This document shows positions 8,233 through 16,375 of a DNA stretch of 64,000 bases, piece by piece. Location of the stretch: positions 3,329,001 through 3,393,000 of the forward strand of contig NZ_CP024307.1 in assembly GCF_002944405.1 (NCBI RefSeq), written 5' to 3'. Positions within the stretch are counted from its first letter, which is position 1. The number at the start of each line of letters is the position of its first letter. A program made the position numbers and the translations under genes. A model generated the notes under the pieces. The model had not been told where the DNA came from and did no database searches. It saw nothing but the letters and a program-made list of their open reading frames with translations. Source of the DNA: Sinorhizobium fredii. GTDB lineage: Bacteria > Pseudomonadota > Alphaproteobacteria > Rhizobiales > Rhizobiaceae.

Positions 8233-9133
8233 AATTGGCTCCCGATGTGATGTGGGCGACGCTTCGCTTCAGGTTGCTGATGACTGTCTGAAGGCTTCGC
8301 TTCTCTTCCGAATTCAAGGGGCGCAGCGGTGCGCGCACCTCGCCGACGTTCAGGCCGTTCAGCTCGCAGCCGTGCTTGATCGACTGGACGAACTTGCCGC
8401 ATTCGAGAAAGTCCATCAGCGGCAGCATCGCCGTCATGATTGCGCGGCCCTTGTCGAAGTTCTTTTCGAGCACACAGGCTTCGTAGAGGGCGACATGTTC
8501 GCGCGGCAGGAAGTTGGAGCCGGCACAGACCCAGCTTTTCGCGCCCCAGGCGAAGAATTCGAGCGCCTGGTCGTCCCAGCCGCAGGAGAGCGAGATGTGC
8601 GGAAACTTCCGGGCGAGCAGGTGCAGATTGCCCATGTCGCCGGAGCTCTCCTTGATCGCCACGACGTTCTTGGACTTGCCGACGCGGGAGAAGTATTCGT
8701 CTCCCATCATCACGCCCATGCGGGCCGGATAGTTGTAGAGCATGATCGGCAGGTTGGCGGCGCGGTCGACGGTCAGCGCATGCACCGCGTTCTCGCGCTC
8801 CGTCGGCAGGGCATAGGGCGGCGACGAGACGAGGATCGCGTCGGCCCCGATGTCTTTGGCGGCCTTCGCATATTCGACCGAATCCTCCGTCCGCGTCGCA
8901 CCGGTGCCGACGATCAGCGGCAGCCGCGTGCCGATGACGTCCTTGGCATGGGCCGCAAGGTCGACGCGTTCCTGCGCCGACTGCGCGTAGTATTCGCCGG
9001 TGGATCCGCCAACAATGATGCCGTGGACCTTGGCCTCGATCAGAGATTCAAGAACCTCCGCGAACGCCTTCATGTTGATCGTGCCATTGGTGTAAGGCGT
9101 CACCGCAGGCGTATAGATACCTTCGAACTTCAA
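8225..9133 (-). CDS. DapA/NAL family lyase or deaminase
   Basis: 302 residues from a TTG start that overlaps the TGA of the gntR gene (TTGA), with GGAG 8 bases upstream. The alignment with the dihydrodipicolinate synthase family starts right at this codon (KFEGIYTPAVTPY); the longer reading frame upstream is inside gntR. The Schiff-base Lys161 (AIKESSGD), the Tyr in MLYNYPARMG (Tyr133 or 135), GGSTGEYY (42-49) and GTGAT are present. The family includes DapA, N-acetylneuraminate lyase, KDG aldolase and HypD (pyrroline-4-hydroxy-2-carboxylate deaminase). Given the ALDH, oxidase and racemase-like neighbours, a HypD-like deamination is the best inference, but family membership alone does not give the reaction. 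Confidence 0.88.
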   Translation of the reverse strand: MKFEGIYTPAVTPYTNGTINMKAFAEVLESLIEAKVHGIIVGGSTGEYYAQSAQERVDLAAHAKDVIGTRLPLIVGTGATRTEDSVEYAKAAKDIGADAILVSSPPYALPTERENAVHALTVDRAANLPIMLYNYPARMGVMMGDEYFSRVGKSKNVVAIKESSGDMGNLHLLARKFPHISLSCGWDDQALEFFAWGAKSWVCAGSNFLPREHVALYEACVLEKNFDKGRAIMTAMLPLMDFLECGKFVQSIKHGCELNGLNVGEVRAPLRPLNSEEKRSLQTVISNLKRSVAHITSGANYA

Positions 9134-9843
9134 GACAGTTTCTCCATCTGCGGTTTGGCCGGGCCATCGACCAGGGCGTCGGCCTTCATGCCCTGCGGCG
9201 CGATGAACATCTCCATGTTCTCTCGCGAGAGTTCCCAATGCTCGAAGACGAGATCGACGACCGCCTCCTCGTCATGCGCGGCGATCGCCGCGATGAACGC
9301 GTCATGGTGCTCGACGGCGACGCGAAGCCGCTTTTCCATGTCCTCGTTGCGCGGGCGGAAGAAGGTGTGGCCGATGCGGGCGTGATCGATCAGCAGGCGG
9401 CCGAGGCTCGGCTGCAGGTAGACGTTACCCGACATCTCGCCCATGATCTCGTGGAAGCGGTTGTTCTCCAGCACCATCGCAGGGGCGTCCTTGGACCCTG
9501 CAGCAGTGCGAAACCGCTCCTGCGTGTCCTTCAGTTGCGTCATCTGTCTGGGCTTGAAGTTCTGGACGGCCAGCCGGCCGATCGCTGCATAGACCATGGG
9601 CGCGACCAGAAAGAAATTCCTGAGCGTCGAATGATTCATGGGCGCTACCCGCGCCCCGCGGTTCTCCCGGATTTCGACATATCCCTCCCCCTCGAGGCGG
9701 CGGATGACTTCTCGCACTGGGGTCCGGGACACGCCGTAGCGCTCGCTGAGGACCACCTCGTCCAGGTCCTCGTCCGGATCCAGGTCCATCGTCAGTATTT
9801 GCCGTTTCAGATCTTCGTAGAGACCGTTCTTGCCGCTCTTCAC
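9130..9843 (-). CDS. GntR-family (FCD domain) transcriptional regulator
   Basis: 237 residues from a GTG at 9843 with GGAGGAGG 5 bases upstream; the frame extends further but has no comparable ribosome site. The winged helix is at residues 8-75 (LYEDLKRQILT, VVLSERYGVSRTPVREVIRRL, EGEGYVEIRENRGARV). The FCD ligand domain follows with possible metal-ligand histidines (ENNRFHEIMGEM, AVEHHDAFIAAI). It is the first gene of the ten-gene minus-strand operon, with its stop overlapping the start of the DapA-like gene. Its own promoter carries a GTATAC palindrome in the spacer, so autorepression with induction by the transported substrate is plausible. Confidence 0.92.
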   Translation of the reverse strand: MKSGKNGLYEDLKRQILTMDLDPDEDLDEVVLSERYGVSRTPVREVIRRLEGEGYVEIRENRGARVAPMNHSTLRNFFLVAPMVYAAIGRLAVQNFKPRQMTQLKDTQERFRTAAGSKDAPAMVLENNRFHEIMGEMSGNVYLQPSLGRLLIDHARIGHTFFRPRNEDMEKRLRVAVEHHDAFIAAIAAHDEEAVVDLVFEHWELSRENMEMFIAPQGMKADALVDGPAKPQMEKLS

Positions 9844-9921
9844 AGGGACCTCCTCCGACGTCGGGAAGTTGGCTGGTAGGCGCACCGTCGCATTCGAGGC
9901 GCACCGAGTCAAGAAAAATGT

Positions 9922-9951
9922 ATTATATGCGTATACACTTGTTATTCGCAA
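9922..9951 (-). promoter_or_regulatory. Candidate sigma70 promoter with GTATAC operator for the gntR operon
   Basis: On the minus strand a TTGCGA (-35, 9946-9951) and a perfect TATAAT (-10, 9922-9927) are separated by 18 bases. The spacer contains the palindrome GTATAC (9931-9936), within the larger GTGTATACGC. FadR-type GntR proteins commonly bind short GT-rich palindromes with an AC half, so this is a good operator candidate for the regulator encoded 79 bases downstream. It is supported by sequence match only. Confidence 0.6.
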
Positions 9952-10312
9952 GGAATACATTTTCATGAGGGGACAGTCTTCGGGCTTCCATGTCACAGGA
10001 ACCGAAAGCGTCTGGTGACAATGGGTTAAGGGAGCCGCACGATCGCTGCGGCGCGCAGGGAAGCGGCTGTTGCGGCGAGAGAAATGTGGCTGCTTGTGCG
10101 CTGCTCGAGTCGCGAAGTTTTCGCGAGCGATCTACAGCGTCAGTCGCGCAAATATTGCTGCAGCACTTTGCTCGCTGCCTGCTCTAAACTCGGCTGCGAG
10201 TCATGGAAACATGCGGTAGCCGCGAACTTCGAAGTCGAATCGCGCAAAAGATGCTCTTCGCCTCCGCCGGTCGCTGCGCACCTTCGCAGCATCCGCCCCG
10301 ACCGATCGATCC
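9952..10312. other. Intergenic stretch without recognisable gene
   Basis: Beyond the gntR promoter there is nothing that resembles a protein gene on either strand. Short open frames are Arg/Ser/Cys-rich translations without family landmarks or ribosome sites. No RNA gene or clear terminator was seen. Confidence 0.5.
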
Positions 10313-11044
10313 TCAGACGGCGTAAAGCTCGACCGGCTTCTCAAAGCCCTTGAGATGATATTCCCGACCTATGCTGTCGGCCGTCTGACTCTGCGCCCGT
10401 TCGAGAACGGCCCGGGTTACGAGAATCCCGCCCGCTTCGGCGGCTGCCTGGGCGCGAGCGGCAGTATTCACAACCGTTCCAATCGCCGTCAGGTCACGAT
10501 GCGACCGACCGAACTCTCCAAAGCTGGCCTCGCCCGAGTCGATGCCGATCCCGACGCCGAATTCGCTTCCATCCAGGCCTTCGCCCGCGTGCAGTTCGCG
10601 ACGCAGTTGGCAGCGGCGCTGGATCTCCCGTGCAGCCAGAACGGCACATTCCGCATGGTCCTGGCGGGGGATCGGAAAGTTGAAAATTGCCATGACCGCG
10701 TCTCCGACCGTCTTGTTGAGAAGACCGTCGAATTCCCAGATGGCCTCGGCACATTCATCGTAAAAATCATCCAGCAGGGACGAGACCGCATCTGCCGAAA
10801 GCGACTGCGACAGCGTGGTATAGCCCCTCAAGTCTGCAAAAAGCACGGTCACGTCAACGGTGATCTTGCGGGCCTTCATCACGCGTGTGAACATGAGTTC
10901 GCAAATGGTGCAGGTGTTCGGATTCATCCGGCTCGGGCGGATACCGAAGGCGCGGAAGGGTATGGACGCCGGTCCTCGCAGAGGCACGGGCAGACGCATC
11001 TGCTCCCAGCAGCCCTTGCAGATTCTCGATTGAGAAAACGACAT
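10313..11044 (-). CDS. Class III adenylate/guanylate cyclase with N-terminal CxxC pairs
   Basis: 243 residues from the ATG at 11044 (GGAG 10 bases upstream). Residues 1-60 carry two Cys pairs, CKGC and CTIC, separated by about 30 residues, suggesting a zinc ribbon or redox module. The catalytic cyclase homology domain follows: TVLFADLRGYTTLSQ (first metal Asp), NKTVGDAVMAIFN (second metal Asp and substrate Lys), IGTVVNTAARAQ (transition-state Asn and Arg). The usual Asp before VN that specifies adenine is Thr-Val here, which occurs in many bacterial enzymes of this class. There is no membrane segment, so it is a soluble enzyme. It stands alone, transcribed towards the gntR operon. Nucleotide specificity cannot be settled from sequence. 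Confidence 0.85.
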   Translation of the reverse strand: MSFSQSRICKGCWEQMRLPVPLRGPASIPFRAFGIRPSRMNPNTCTICELMFTRVMKARKITVDVTVLFADLRGYTTLSQSLSADAVSSLLDDFYDECAEAIWEFDGLLNKTVGDAVMAIFNFPIPRQDHAECAVLAAREIQRRCQLRRELHAGEGLDGSEFGVGIGIDSGEASFGEFGRSHRDLTAIGTVVNTAARAQAAAEAGGILVTRAVLERAQSQTADSIGREYHLKGFEKPVELYAV

Positions 11045-11185
11045 GTCGCCGCGGCTCCCTATATAGGTCGCCGCGATTTTCTCACATCTCAGTCGGAAAA
11101 TCTTTCGAATATCAATCGAAGGCTCCGGCAAGGAGGCTTTTGAGGTCGTGACGGTTTTGGCCCGGGCCGGCACGCGTCATTCTCG

Positions 11186-11587
11186 TCAGAACCAGAGATC
11201 GCCCACGCATCGCCCCTTGGACGGCAGGTCCTCAAACGCGTCGAGGCCGTCGAAATGATCAATCGGCAGGTCAAAAACGGCATCCGGCGGCGCAAGCCGC
11301 AGGTTCACGGCCATGCGCCGCCGGCCATCCCCGTCAAGCCGCAGGCCGCGCCAACTCAGGACACAGGCGCAGGAGGGGCAGAACAATATCTCAAGCGATG
11401 ATCTGTCGCGGCCGGCGCGCGTGTAGGAGGCCGTCTCCCCCGTGACGGCGATACGCTCTCCTTCGTAGCCATAGGCCCACAGCGCCCCATAGCGCCGGCA
11501 GAGCGTGCAGTTACACGCTGTGATCGAGCGGGGATCACCCTCCAGGGTCCAGCTCGCTTTACCGCAATGACATGAGCCGATCAGCAT
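11186..11587 (-). CDS. GFA (glutathione-dependent formaldehyde-activating-like) zinc protein
   Basis: 133 residues from the ATG at 11587; an upstream in-frame TTG exists but the family similarity begins at MLIGSCHCGKASW. The zinc ligands of the GFA/Mss4-like fold are all present: CHCG, CNCTLCRR and CPSCAC. Members are named after S-(hydroxymethyl)glutathione synthase, but most are of unknown function. It lies 141 bases upstream of the cyclase on the same strand; a functional link is not evident. Confidence 0.85.
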   Translation of the reverse strand: MLIGSCHCGKASWTLEGDPRSITACNCTLCRRYGALWAYGYEGERIAVTGETASYTRAGRDRSSLEILFCPSCACVLSWRGLRLDGDGRRRMAVNLRLAPPDAVFDLPIDHFDGLDAFEDLPSKGRCVGDLWF

Positions 11588-12035
11588 GAGCCCGCCCTTC
11601 AGTCGCGCTGCCTGTTCAACGGCGGCATCCTGCCTCAATCAGGCCATGGCAGCAACGACCGTTTCGGGCCGAGCCACCCTGTGGGTGGTCCGGCAGCAAA
11701 AAATGTAGGCCGCGATTGACTTGCGGAAATTTGGCGAGGCGAGGGCGTTGCGATCACTCCTATTCGGATCGCGAATGCGATGTATCAAATCCGAAGCAAA
11801 TGCGCTTCAGGCGGCGAAGTCATGATAACGGACAAGAAGAACCCCTTGTTCAATCCGCTGCGGGCTGGACTTCACGCGTTTATCGCGTCGTTGAAGCAGA
11901 AGACTGCAACATAGGTCGCCGAGCTTGCTTACCCAGCGGAACCTTTCCGTCCGGGGCACATTTCCACCCGAGGGTGGGTCGTGGCAACCGGACGCCTCAC
12001 CCTAGATTTCTCCCTTTGTTCGGACGAGCTCCGCC
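11588..12035. other. Intergenic region with one possible short ORF
   Basis: No gene is recognised. A 30-codon frame at 11821-11913 (starts MITDKKNPLFNPL, ends LKQKTAT) begins at an ATG overlapping the TGA of another short frame, a coupling-like arrangement. It encodes an amphipathic basic peptide but has only a weak purine-rich site upstream. A small hairpin CCACC-CGAG-GGTGG at 11964-11977 lies 60 bases before the PPOX gene. Confidence 0.3.
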
Positions 12036-12470
12036 ATGACCACAATGACGCTTTCCGATATCGCCAAGAAGATCGGGAATATCGATTTCTGCATGTTGGC
12101 GACGAAGGCAGAGACGGGTGCGATTTCCCATCGCCCGATGAGCAACAATGGCGATGTCGAATATGATGGCGACTCGTGGTTCTTTTCCCATGACGATACC
12201 AACAAGGTAGCCGACGTCCGTCGCGATCCGCGGGTGACACTATCGTTTACCGAACCACCAGGCCTTCTCGGAAAGCCCGGCATCTTCGTTTCCATCGAGG
12301 GCCGTGCGACGGTCATCCGCGATAGAACGCAGTTTCAAAAGCATTGGGTGGAGGGATTGGAGCGCTGGTTTGCCCAGGGTGTCGACACACCCGGTCTCGT
12401 GCTCATCAAGGTGCATGCCGACCGAATTCAATATTGGGACGGCGAGAAAAACGGTATCGTCCAGCTATAA
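12036..12470 (+). CDS. Pyridoxamine 5'-phosphate oxidase-like protein (general stress protein 26 type)
   Basis: 144 residues. It matches the split-barrel flavin-binding family of stress proteins: DIAKKIGNIDFCMLATK near residue 8, RPMSNNGDVEYDGDSWFF, then KVADVRRDPRVTLSFTEPP and the C-terminal YWDG. Members bind FMN or F420 and are often induced by general stress. There is no sign of the PdxH-specific C-terminal region, so this is not the vitamin B6 enzyme. It is monocistronic, 150 bases before the pterin dehydratase gene. Confidence 0.85.
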   Translation: MTTMTLSDIAKKIGNIDFCMLATKAETGAISHRPMSNNGDVEYDGDSWFFSHDDTNKVADVRRDPRVTLSFTEPPGLLGKPGIFVSIEGRATVIRDRTQFQKHWVEGLERWFAQGVDTPGLVLIKVHADRIQYWDGEKNGIVQL

Positions 12471-12620
12471 GCGGCACGTTCATGGCGAGTGGGGGAGTGA
12501 AAGTCGGCCCTGTGAATTTCAGGTACACTGCGGAAGGCTTGACGGCTCACTTCGCAACGATCTTGTGCGATCACGCTGCACCGGGCGATGACGGCAGCCG
12601 GCTTCAGAAGGGAGGAACTC

Positions 12621-12962
12621 ATGACCGAAAATATCGCTGAAAAGTCCTGCACCCCCTGCCGCGGCGGCATACCGCCGCTGACGAGGGACGAAGCCGCCGG
12701 GTATCTTTCCCAGATCCCAGGCTGGGAGTTGCTGGACGACGGGCATCTGATCCGCCGCAGCTTCAAGTTCGCCGATTTCAAACAGGCGCTGACCTTCGTC
12801 GATGAAGTTGGGCGGCTGGCCGAAGAGGAGGGGCATCACCCCGACCTCTGTTTCGGCTGGGGCTATGCGGAGGTATCGCTGCAAACCCACAAGATCAAGG
12901 GACTGCACGAGAACGATTTCATTTTGGCGGCGAAGGTCAACCACCTGCCGAGGTCATCTTGA
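12621..12962 (+). CDS. Pterin-4a-carbinolamine dehydratase family protein
   Basis: 113 residues from the ATG at 12621 with GGGAGGAACTC upstream. The dehydratase signature is present: EEEGHHPDLCFGWGYAEVSL with the catalytic His pair, followed by QTHKIKGLHENDFILAAKV. The N-terminal KSCTPCRGGIPPL with a CxxC is also found in many homologues of the long type. The classical role is to recycle tetrahydrobiopterin for phenylalanine hydroxylase; no phhA is near. In bacteria without that pathway such proteins may act in molybdopterin metabolism or as a DCoH-type cofactor, so the role here is open. Confidence 0.88.
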   Translation: MTENIAEKSCTPCRGGIPPLTRDEAAGYLSQIPGWELLDDGHLIRRSFKFADFKQALTFVDEVGRLAEEEGHHPDLCFGWGYAEVSLQTHKIKGLHENDFILAAKVNHLPRSS

Positions 12963-13332
12963 ATTCAGACAGCATCGACCTTGCCACCGTCCCTGGAACC
13001 GGATGGCCAATCTCGAAAGACGCGAATCTATGGCCGATCTTCGAAGCACAGATCATGAACACACCACGGCTGCGTACGCAGCACATCATTGGTACGCAGC
13101 TAGAATGTCGGCAGAGATCGTCCTCCTAACGCCGCCCCCCATTCGCACGCGCACATCGACCGGATTGCTGCTGTGGCAATTGATGTGGCGAGCACGGCGG
13201 AGCACTACGAAATGCCGCCCGAGGAGCGATGGGACAGTCGCTCGATAGGCGATGGGATGCGCAACGTTTGAGTTGACCGTTTTGGATGACGAGGCGACAC
13301 TTGCAACCTGCAGCAAGGCGGGAGGAAAAACG
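12963..13332. other. Intergenic region with a possible gene remnant
   Basis: An open frame at 13104-13271 on the plus strand lacks an ATG or a ribosome site but has a protein-like composition (for example AAVAIDVASTAEHYEMPPEE), ending with a TGA. It could be the tail of a decayed gene. A perfect palindrome CTGCGTACGCAG lies just upstream, with a second GTACGCAGC 15 bases later. Nothing else is recognised. Confidence 0.25.
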
Positions 13333-13638
13333 ATGGCCGAGCCAGACGGCTGGCGTCAAATGGCAAGCGCGCCAAAAAACGGCACTCGGATCCTTGTGAC
13401 GATTCGCCCGTCCGAACAGGGGGCGGCAGAAGTTGACCTCGTGTATTGGTCGAAGGGCGATCAGTTCGGTGCAGAAGGCTGGCGCGCCTCTGATTCCTCG
13501 CCCGGCCGCATCGTCGAATATTCCGAGCCGGAATTGAAGTGCTGGATGCCGATGCCCTCGGCCAATCTCAATCGCACCTCGATGCCCTCACCCTGGGAAG
13601 GCGACGACGACAAAGAACTCGACGGGTCAGGGATTTAA
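13333..13638 (+). CDS. Small DUF551-like hypothetical protein
   Basis: 101 residues from the ATG at 13333, which has GGGAGGAAAAACG directly upstream; the frame extends 27 codons further 5' without a ribosome site. The opening GWRQMASAPKNGTRILV and the closing KCWMPMPSA match the pattern W-x-x-M-x-(S/T)AP-(K/R)-(D/N)GT-x-I-L-V ... W-x-P-(L/M)-P of DUF551-like proteins, common in phages and scattered in rhizobial accessory DNA. The function is unknown. Confidence 0.7.
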   Translation: MAEPDGWRQMASAPKNGTRILVTIRPSEQGAAEVDLVYWSKGDQFGAEGWRASDSSPGRIVEYSEPELKCWMPMPSANLNRTSMPSPWEGDDDKELDGSGI

Positions 13639-14112
13639 GAGAGGCTCTCGCCATCTGTTCGTGTTTGGCTGACTTTCTCGTATAGGACGGATCAAGGGAA
13701 CTCTTGAGACGTGCGCTTGCATTGGATCGCCTCAATCTCGATCCCGTGAAGCCTCCGACTCAACTGGCATTGGCGTGCGATCAGCGCGTCTGGGCTGAAG
13801 GCAGGGAGTATGCGGCACGGGGGGCGCCTCCTCGAGCTCTGAGCTGTTCGCTTCTATGAAGAACTCTATCTGGAAATCAACGGCACTCGGTAAAAGGGCC
13901 GCCCGATCCAGGTCAGGTACGTTTACTCTCGACGCCAATCGGTAACCAATAGGGCGCCAGTCGCTTTGGCAAGGACTACTGCCTGTCCTTAAATCGACCT
14001 CGATTTAAGGACAAAGACATGCAGCAATTCAAAAGCGCCACAGCGACCTTTGCGCGTCTGATATGACGCGCGACGTATCGGTGAGACAGGCACGGGCACT
14101 TCAGGAGAACTC
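13639..14112. other. Intergenic region, mostly without recognisable content before the repeat
   Basis: The first 340 bases show only interrupted short frames, for example a piece ending EGREYAARGAPPRAL followed one frame over by FYEELYLEINGTR, which may be traces of a dead gene. The last third holds the hairpin repeat listed separately. Confidence 0.3.
13986..14076 (+). repeat. Dispersed rhizobial double-hairpin repeat, copy 1
   Basis: It starts with a perfect 12-base inverted repeat (TCCTTAAATCGA at 13986-13997 and its complement at 14000-14011), continues with ATGCAGCAATTCAAA, and ends with a second hairpin GCGCGTC/GACGCGC (14052-14071). The same order of elements recurs at 16376-16468 and, inverted and partial, at 53181-53240. 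Confidence 0.8.
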
Positions 14113-14487
14113 ATGTTTGACCATGTCAAGTTCGGAGTCAGCGACTATGCAGCGAGCAAGGCGTTCTTCCTCAAGGCACTCGAACCGCTCGGCGTAGCTG
14201 TTGTCTCGGAGGGGCCGCCGACCTACGGTGTCGAGCTTAGCCCAAAGGGTAAGGCTTCATTGTGCCTGTACCAAACCAAGGAAAAGCCGGCGCACCTTCA
14301 CTTGGCGTTCACCGCCGAGAATCGCCAGCAAGTCGAAGCCTTCTATCGCGCGGCTCTGGCTGCGGGCGGCAAAGACAATGGTGCGCCCGGCCTGCGGCCG
14401 CACTACCACGCGAACTACTATGCAGCTTTCGTCATCGGTCCGGACGGGCACAACATCGAAGCAGTTTGCCACGAACCCGATGCCTGA
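14113..14487 (+). CDS. VOC-superfamily (glyoxalase-like) protein
   Basis: 124 residues, complete, preceded by CAGGAGAACTC. It shows the paired beta-alpha-beta-beta-beta modules of the vicinal oxygen chelate fold: FDHVKFGVSDYAASKAFFLKAL at the start, HLHLAFTAENRQQVEAFYRAAL in the middle, and the terminal AAFVIGPDGHNIEAVCHEPD. His4, His104 (in HYHANYYAAF) and Glu118 are plausible metal ligands. Such single-domain proteins include lactoylglutathione lyase relatives and antibiotic-resistance proteins; the substrate is unknown. It sits between a repeat copy and a decayed gene. Confidence 0.85.
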   Translation: MFDHVKFGVSDYAASKAFFLKALEPLGVAVVSEGPPTYGVELSPKGKASLCLYQTKEKPAHLHLAFTAENRQQVEAFYRAALAAGGKDNGAPGLRPHYHANYYAAFVIGPDGHNIEAVCHEPDA

Positions 14488-14829
14488 CCCATCGCTCGGC
14501 CTTCTTCTGACCCTGGTCATCGGCCTTCATGATCAGCATTTCCTTGGCGAGATAGTGGGATGGCTGAACTGGATCTGTTCGGCACGGCTGAGCGCATGGG
14601 CTAGATTGGCCACTTCGATATCGACATGCCGAGCTTCACCTTGTAAACGCGCGCACCGTCCGAGAGGGTTAATCTCGGCCTTGACGCCGAGTTCGCGGGT
14701 GATCGCGCTGCAGAGATCGACGTAGAAGTCAGGCGGGCAGCCGCGATAGCCGCCTAGACCATTTTTGTCACGAAAGCGGAATTTCCATTCTCCGGCTCCG
14801 GCGTCAAAACTCCGGAAATTCGCCGCGAG
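14488..14829 (-). pseudogene. Decayed gene of unknown family (frameshifted, no start)
   Basis: On the minus strand a 99-codon open frame (14533-14829) lacks a start codon and reads like real protein: EWKFRFRDKNGLGGYRG, PDFYVDLCSAITRELGVKA, RHVDIEVANLAHALSRAEQ. It then breaks. Removing one base near 14557 restores a sensible continuation in another frame: HYLAKEMLIMKADDQGQKKAE. This is what a single frameshift in a formerly longer gene would leave. I do not recognise the family. It lies between the VOC gene and tRNA-Met, a site where remnants of integrated DNA are common. Confidence 0.5.
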
Positions 14830-14902
14830 CTACAACGAGATTGTCACCCATGTCTTAGGTACGTTCTGCTACCTATGTCTCCGGGTCGTACAAGGAACTG
14901 AA

Positions 14903-14979
14903 TGGTAGCGGAGGAGGGATTCGAACCCCCGACACAAGGATTATGATTCCTCTGCTCTAACCTACTGAGCTACTCCGCC
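14903..14979 (-). tRNA. tRNA-Met (anticodon CAT)
   Basis: 77 bases including an encoded CCA. On the minus strand it folds as a full cloverleaf: acceptor GGCGGAG with CTCCGCT, D-arm GCTC/GAGC, anticodon stem GAGGA/TCCTT with the loop ATCATAA (anticodon CAT), T-loop GGGGGTTCGAATCCCTC. An elongator Met identity fits the known rhizobial sequence. A CAT anticodon can also be tRNA-Ile2 after lysidine modification, which cannot be excluded by eye. Confidence 0.95.
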
Positions 14980-15113
14980 GCCGGTGCCGTGGAAGCTTCT
15001 TGGAGAAGCCCGTCTCGGCTGGACGGGCGGCTTATAAGGTGCTGTTCCGGCTAGTGTCAAGCAATGTCTTCGGTAAAGTGTGAACTTTTGCCGATGCGCC
15101 GGACCGGGGCCGT

Positions 15114-16310
15114 TCAGGCCGCCGCAGGCTCACGCAGGAGCGCCTGGAGGGCCGCCTCGGCAGTCGGCTCGCGTTCGGACTTGCGGATGAATCCGCCGCC
15201 ATAGACGCGGGCGTTCTCGCCGGTCCCGGAATAGAGCGCGCAGGCCTGGCCGGGCGCCACGCCCGCCTCGCCGTCGACAAGCTCGACATAGATGCCGTCG
15301 GCATTGCGCCTCAAGACGGCCGGCGCTGGCTGGCGGGTAGAGCGGACCTTGGCGAAGCATGCGAATCCGCGGACTGCCGCCTCGTCGATTTCCTCGTCGC
15401 CGAGCCAGTTGACGTCGCGCAGATAAATGCGGCGCGTCTCGAGCGCCTCCTTCGGGCCGACGATGACGCGGCGCGAGCGGGCGTCGAGATAGACGACATA
15501 GAGCGGCTCGCCGGTCGCCACCCCGATGCCGCGCCGCTGGCCGATCGTGTAGTGCAGGATGCCTTCATGCGTGCCGAGCACGCGCCCGTCGAGATGGACG
15601 ATCTCGCCGGCGAGCGCCGCATTCGGCTTCAGCTTAGAGACGATGTCGCTGTACTTGCCCTGCGGCACGAAACAGATGTCCTGGCTGTCCGCCTTCTTGG
15701 CAACGACGAGGCCCATCTCCTCGGCGAGCGCGCGCGTCTCGGGCTTGGAGAGGCTGCCGAGCGGAAAGCGCAGATAGTCGATCTGCTCCTGGGTCGTCGC
15801 GAAGAGGAAATAGCTCTGGTCGCGCTCCGCGTCGGTCGGCCGATAAAGGGCGCGCTGCCCGGCATAGCGCGGCTTCGGGCTCGGCCGCGAACGGATGTAA
15901 TGGCCGGTCGCAAGCGCGTCGGCGCCGAGCTCCTTGGCGGTCGTCAGGAGATCGGCGAATTTGACGGTCTGGTTGCAGGCAACGCAGGGGATCGGCGTTT
16001 CGCCGGCAATGTAGCTTTCGGCGAAGGGATTGATCACCGTCTCGCGGAAACGGGCCTCGTAATCGAGGACGTAATGCGGGATGCCGAGCGTCTCGCAGAC
16101 GCGTCGCGCATCGTCGATGTCCTGGCCGGCGCAGCAGGAGCCGGCCCGATGCAACGCCGCACCGTGGTCGTAGAGCTGCAGCGTGATGCCGAGAACGTCG
16201 TAGCCCTCGCGTTTGAGCAGCCCGGCCACGACGGAAGAATCGACGCCGCCGGACATGGCGACGACGACGCGCGTATCTTCGGGCTTGCGGTCAAAATCGA
16301 GACTGTTCAC
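15114..16310 (-). CDS. mnmA: tRNA-specific 2-thiouridylase
   Basis: 398 residues from the GTG at 16310 (NSLDFDRK follows); a TTG three codons upstream is also possible. It catalyses 2-thiolation of U34 in tRNAs for Lys, Glu and Gln, using ATP and persulfide sulfur. Motifs: PP-loop [15 protein letters not shown] at residues 18-32, catalytic Cys in PIPCVACN (about 108) and the second Cys in ADSQDICFV, plus TGHY and the C-terminal beta-barrel ([11 protein letters not shown]). The [13 protein letters not shown] insert is typical of the alphaproteobacterial form. It lies just downstream of repeat copy 2 and is transcribed towards the tRNA gene. Confidence 0.95.
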   Translation of the reverse strand: MNSLDFDRKPEDTRVVVAMSGGVDSSVVAGLLKREGYDVLGITLQLYDHGAALHRAGSCCAGQDIDDARRVCETLGIPHYVLDYEARFRETVINPFAESYIAGETPIPCVACNQTVKFADLLTTAKELGADALATGHYIRSRPSPKPRYAGQRALYRPTDAERDQSYFLFATTQEQIDYLRFPLGSLSKPETRALAEEMGLVVAKKADSQDICFVPQGKYSDIVSKLKPNAALAGEIVHLDGRVLGTHEGILHYTIGQRRGIGVATGEPLYVVYLDARSRRVIVGPKEALETRRIYLRDVNWLGDEEIDEAAVRGFACFAKVRSTRQPAPAVLRRNADGIYVELVDGEAGVAPGQACALYSGTGENARVYGGGFIRKSEREPTAEAALQALLREPAAA

Positions 16311-16375
16311 GGGATCCAATCCGGCATCCGGACGCCGCCTGTTCCTGCAGACGTCCTGTTTTACCTATCGCATGC

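Noticed and set aside
12621..12962. CxxC at the N-terminus of the pterin dehydratase taken as a novel fusion
   Set aside because: An N-terminal CxxC segment followed by GGxPPL is common in long-type homologues.
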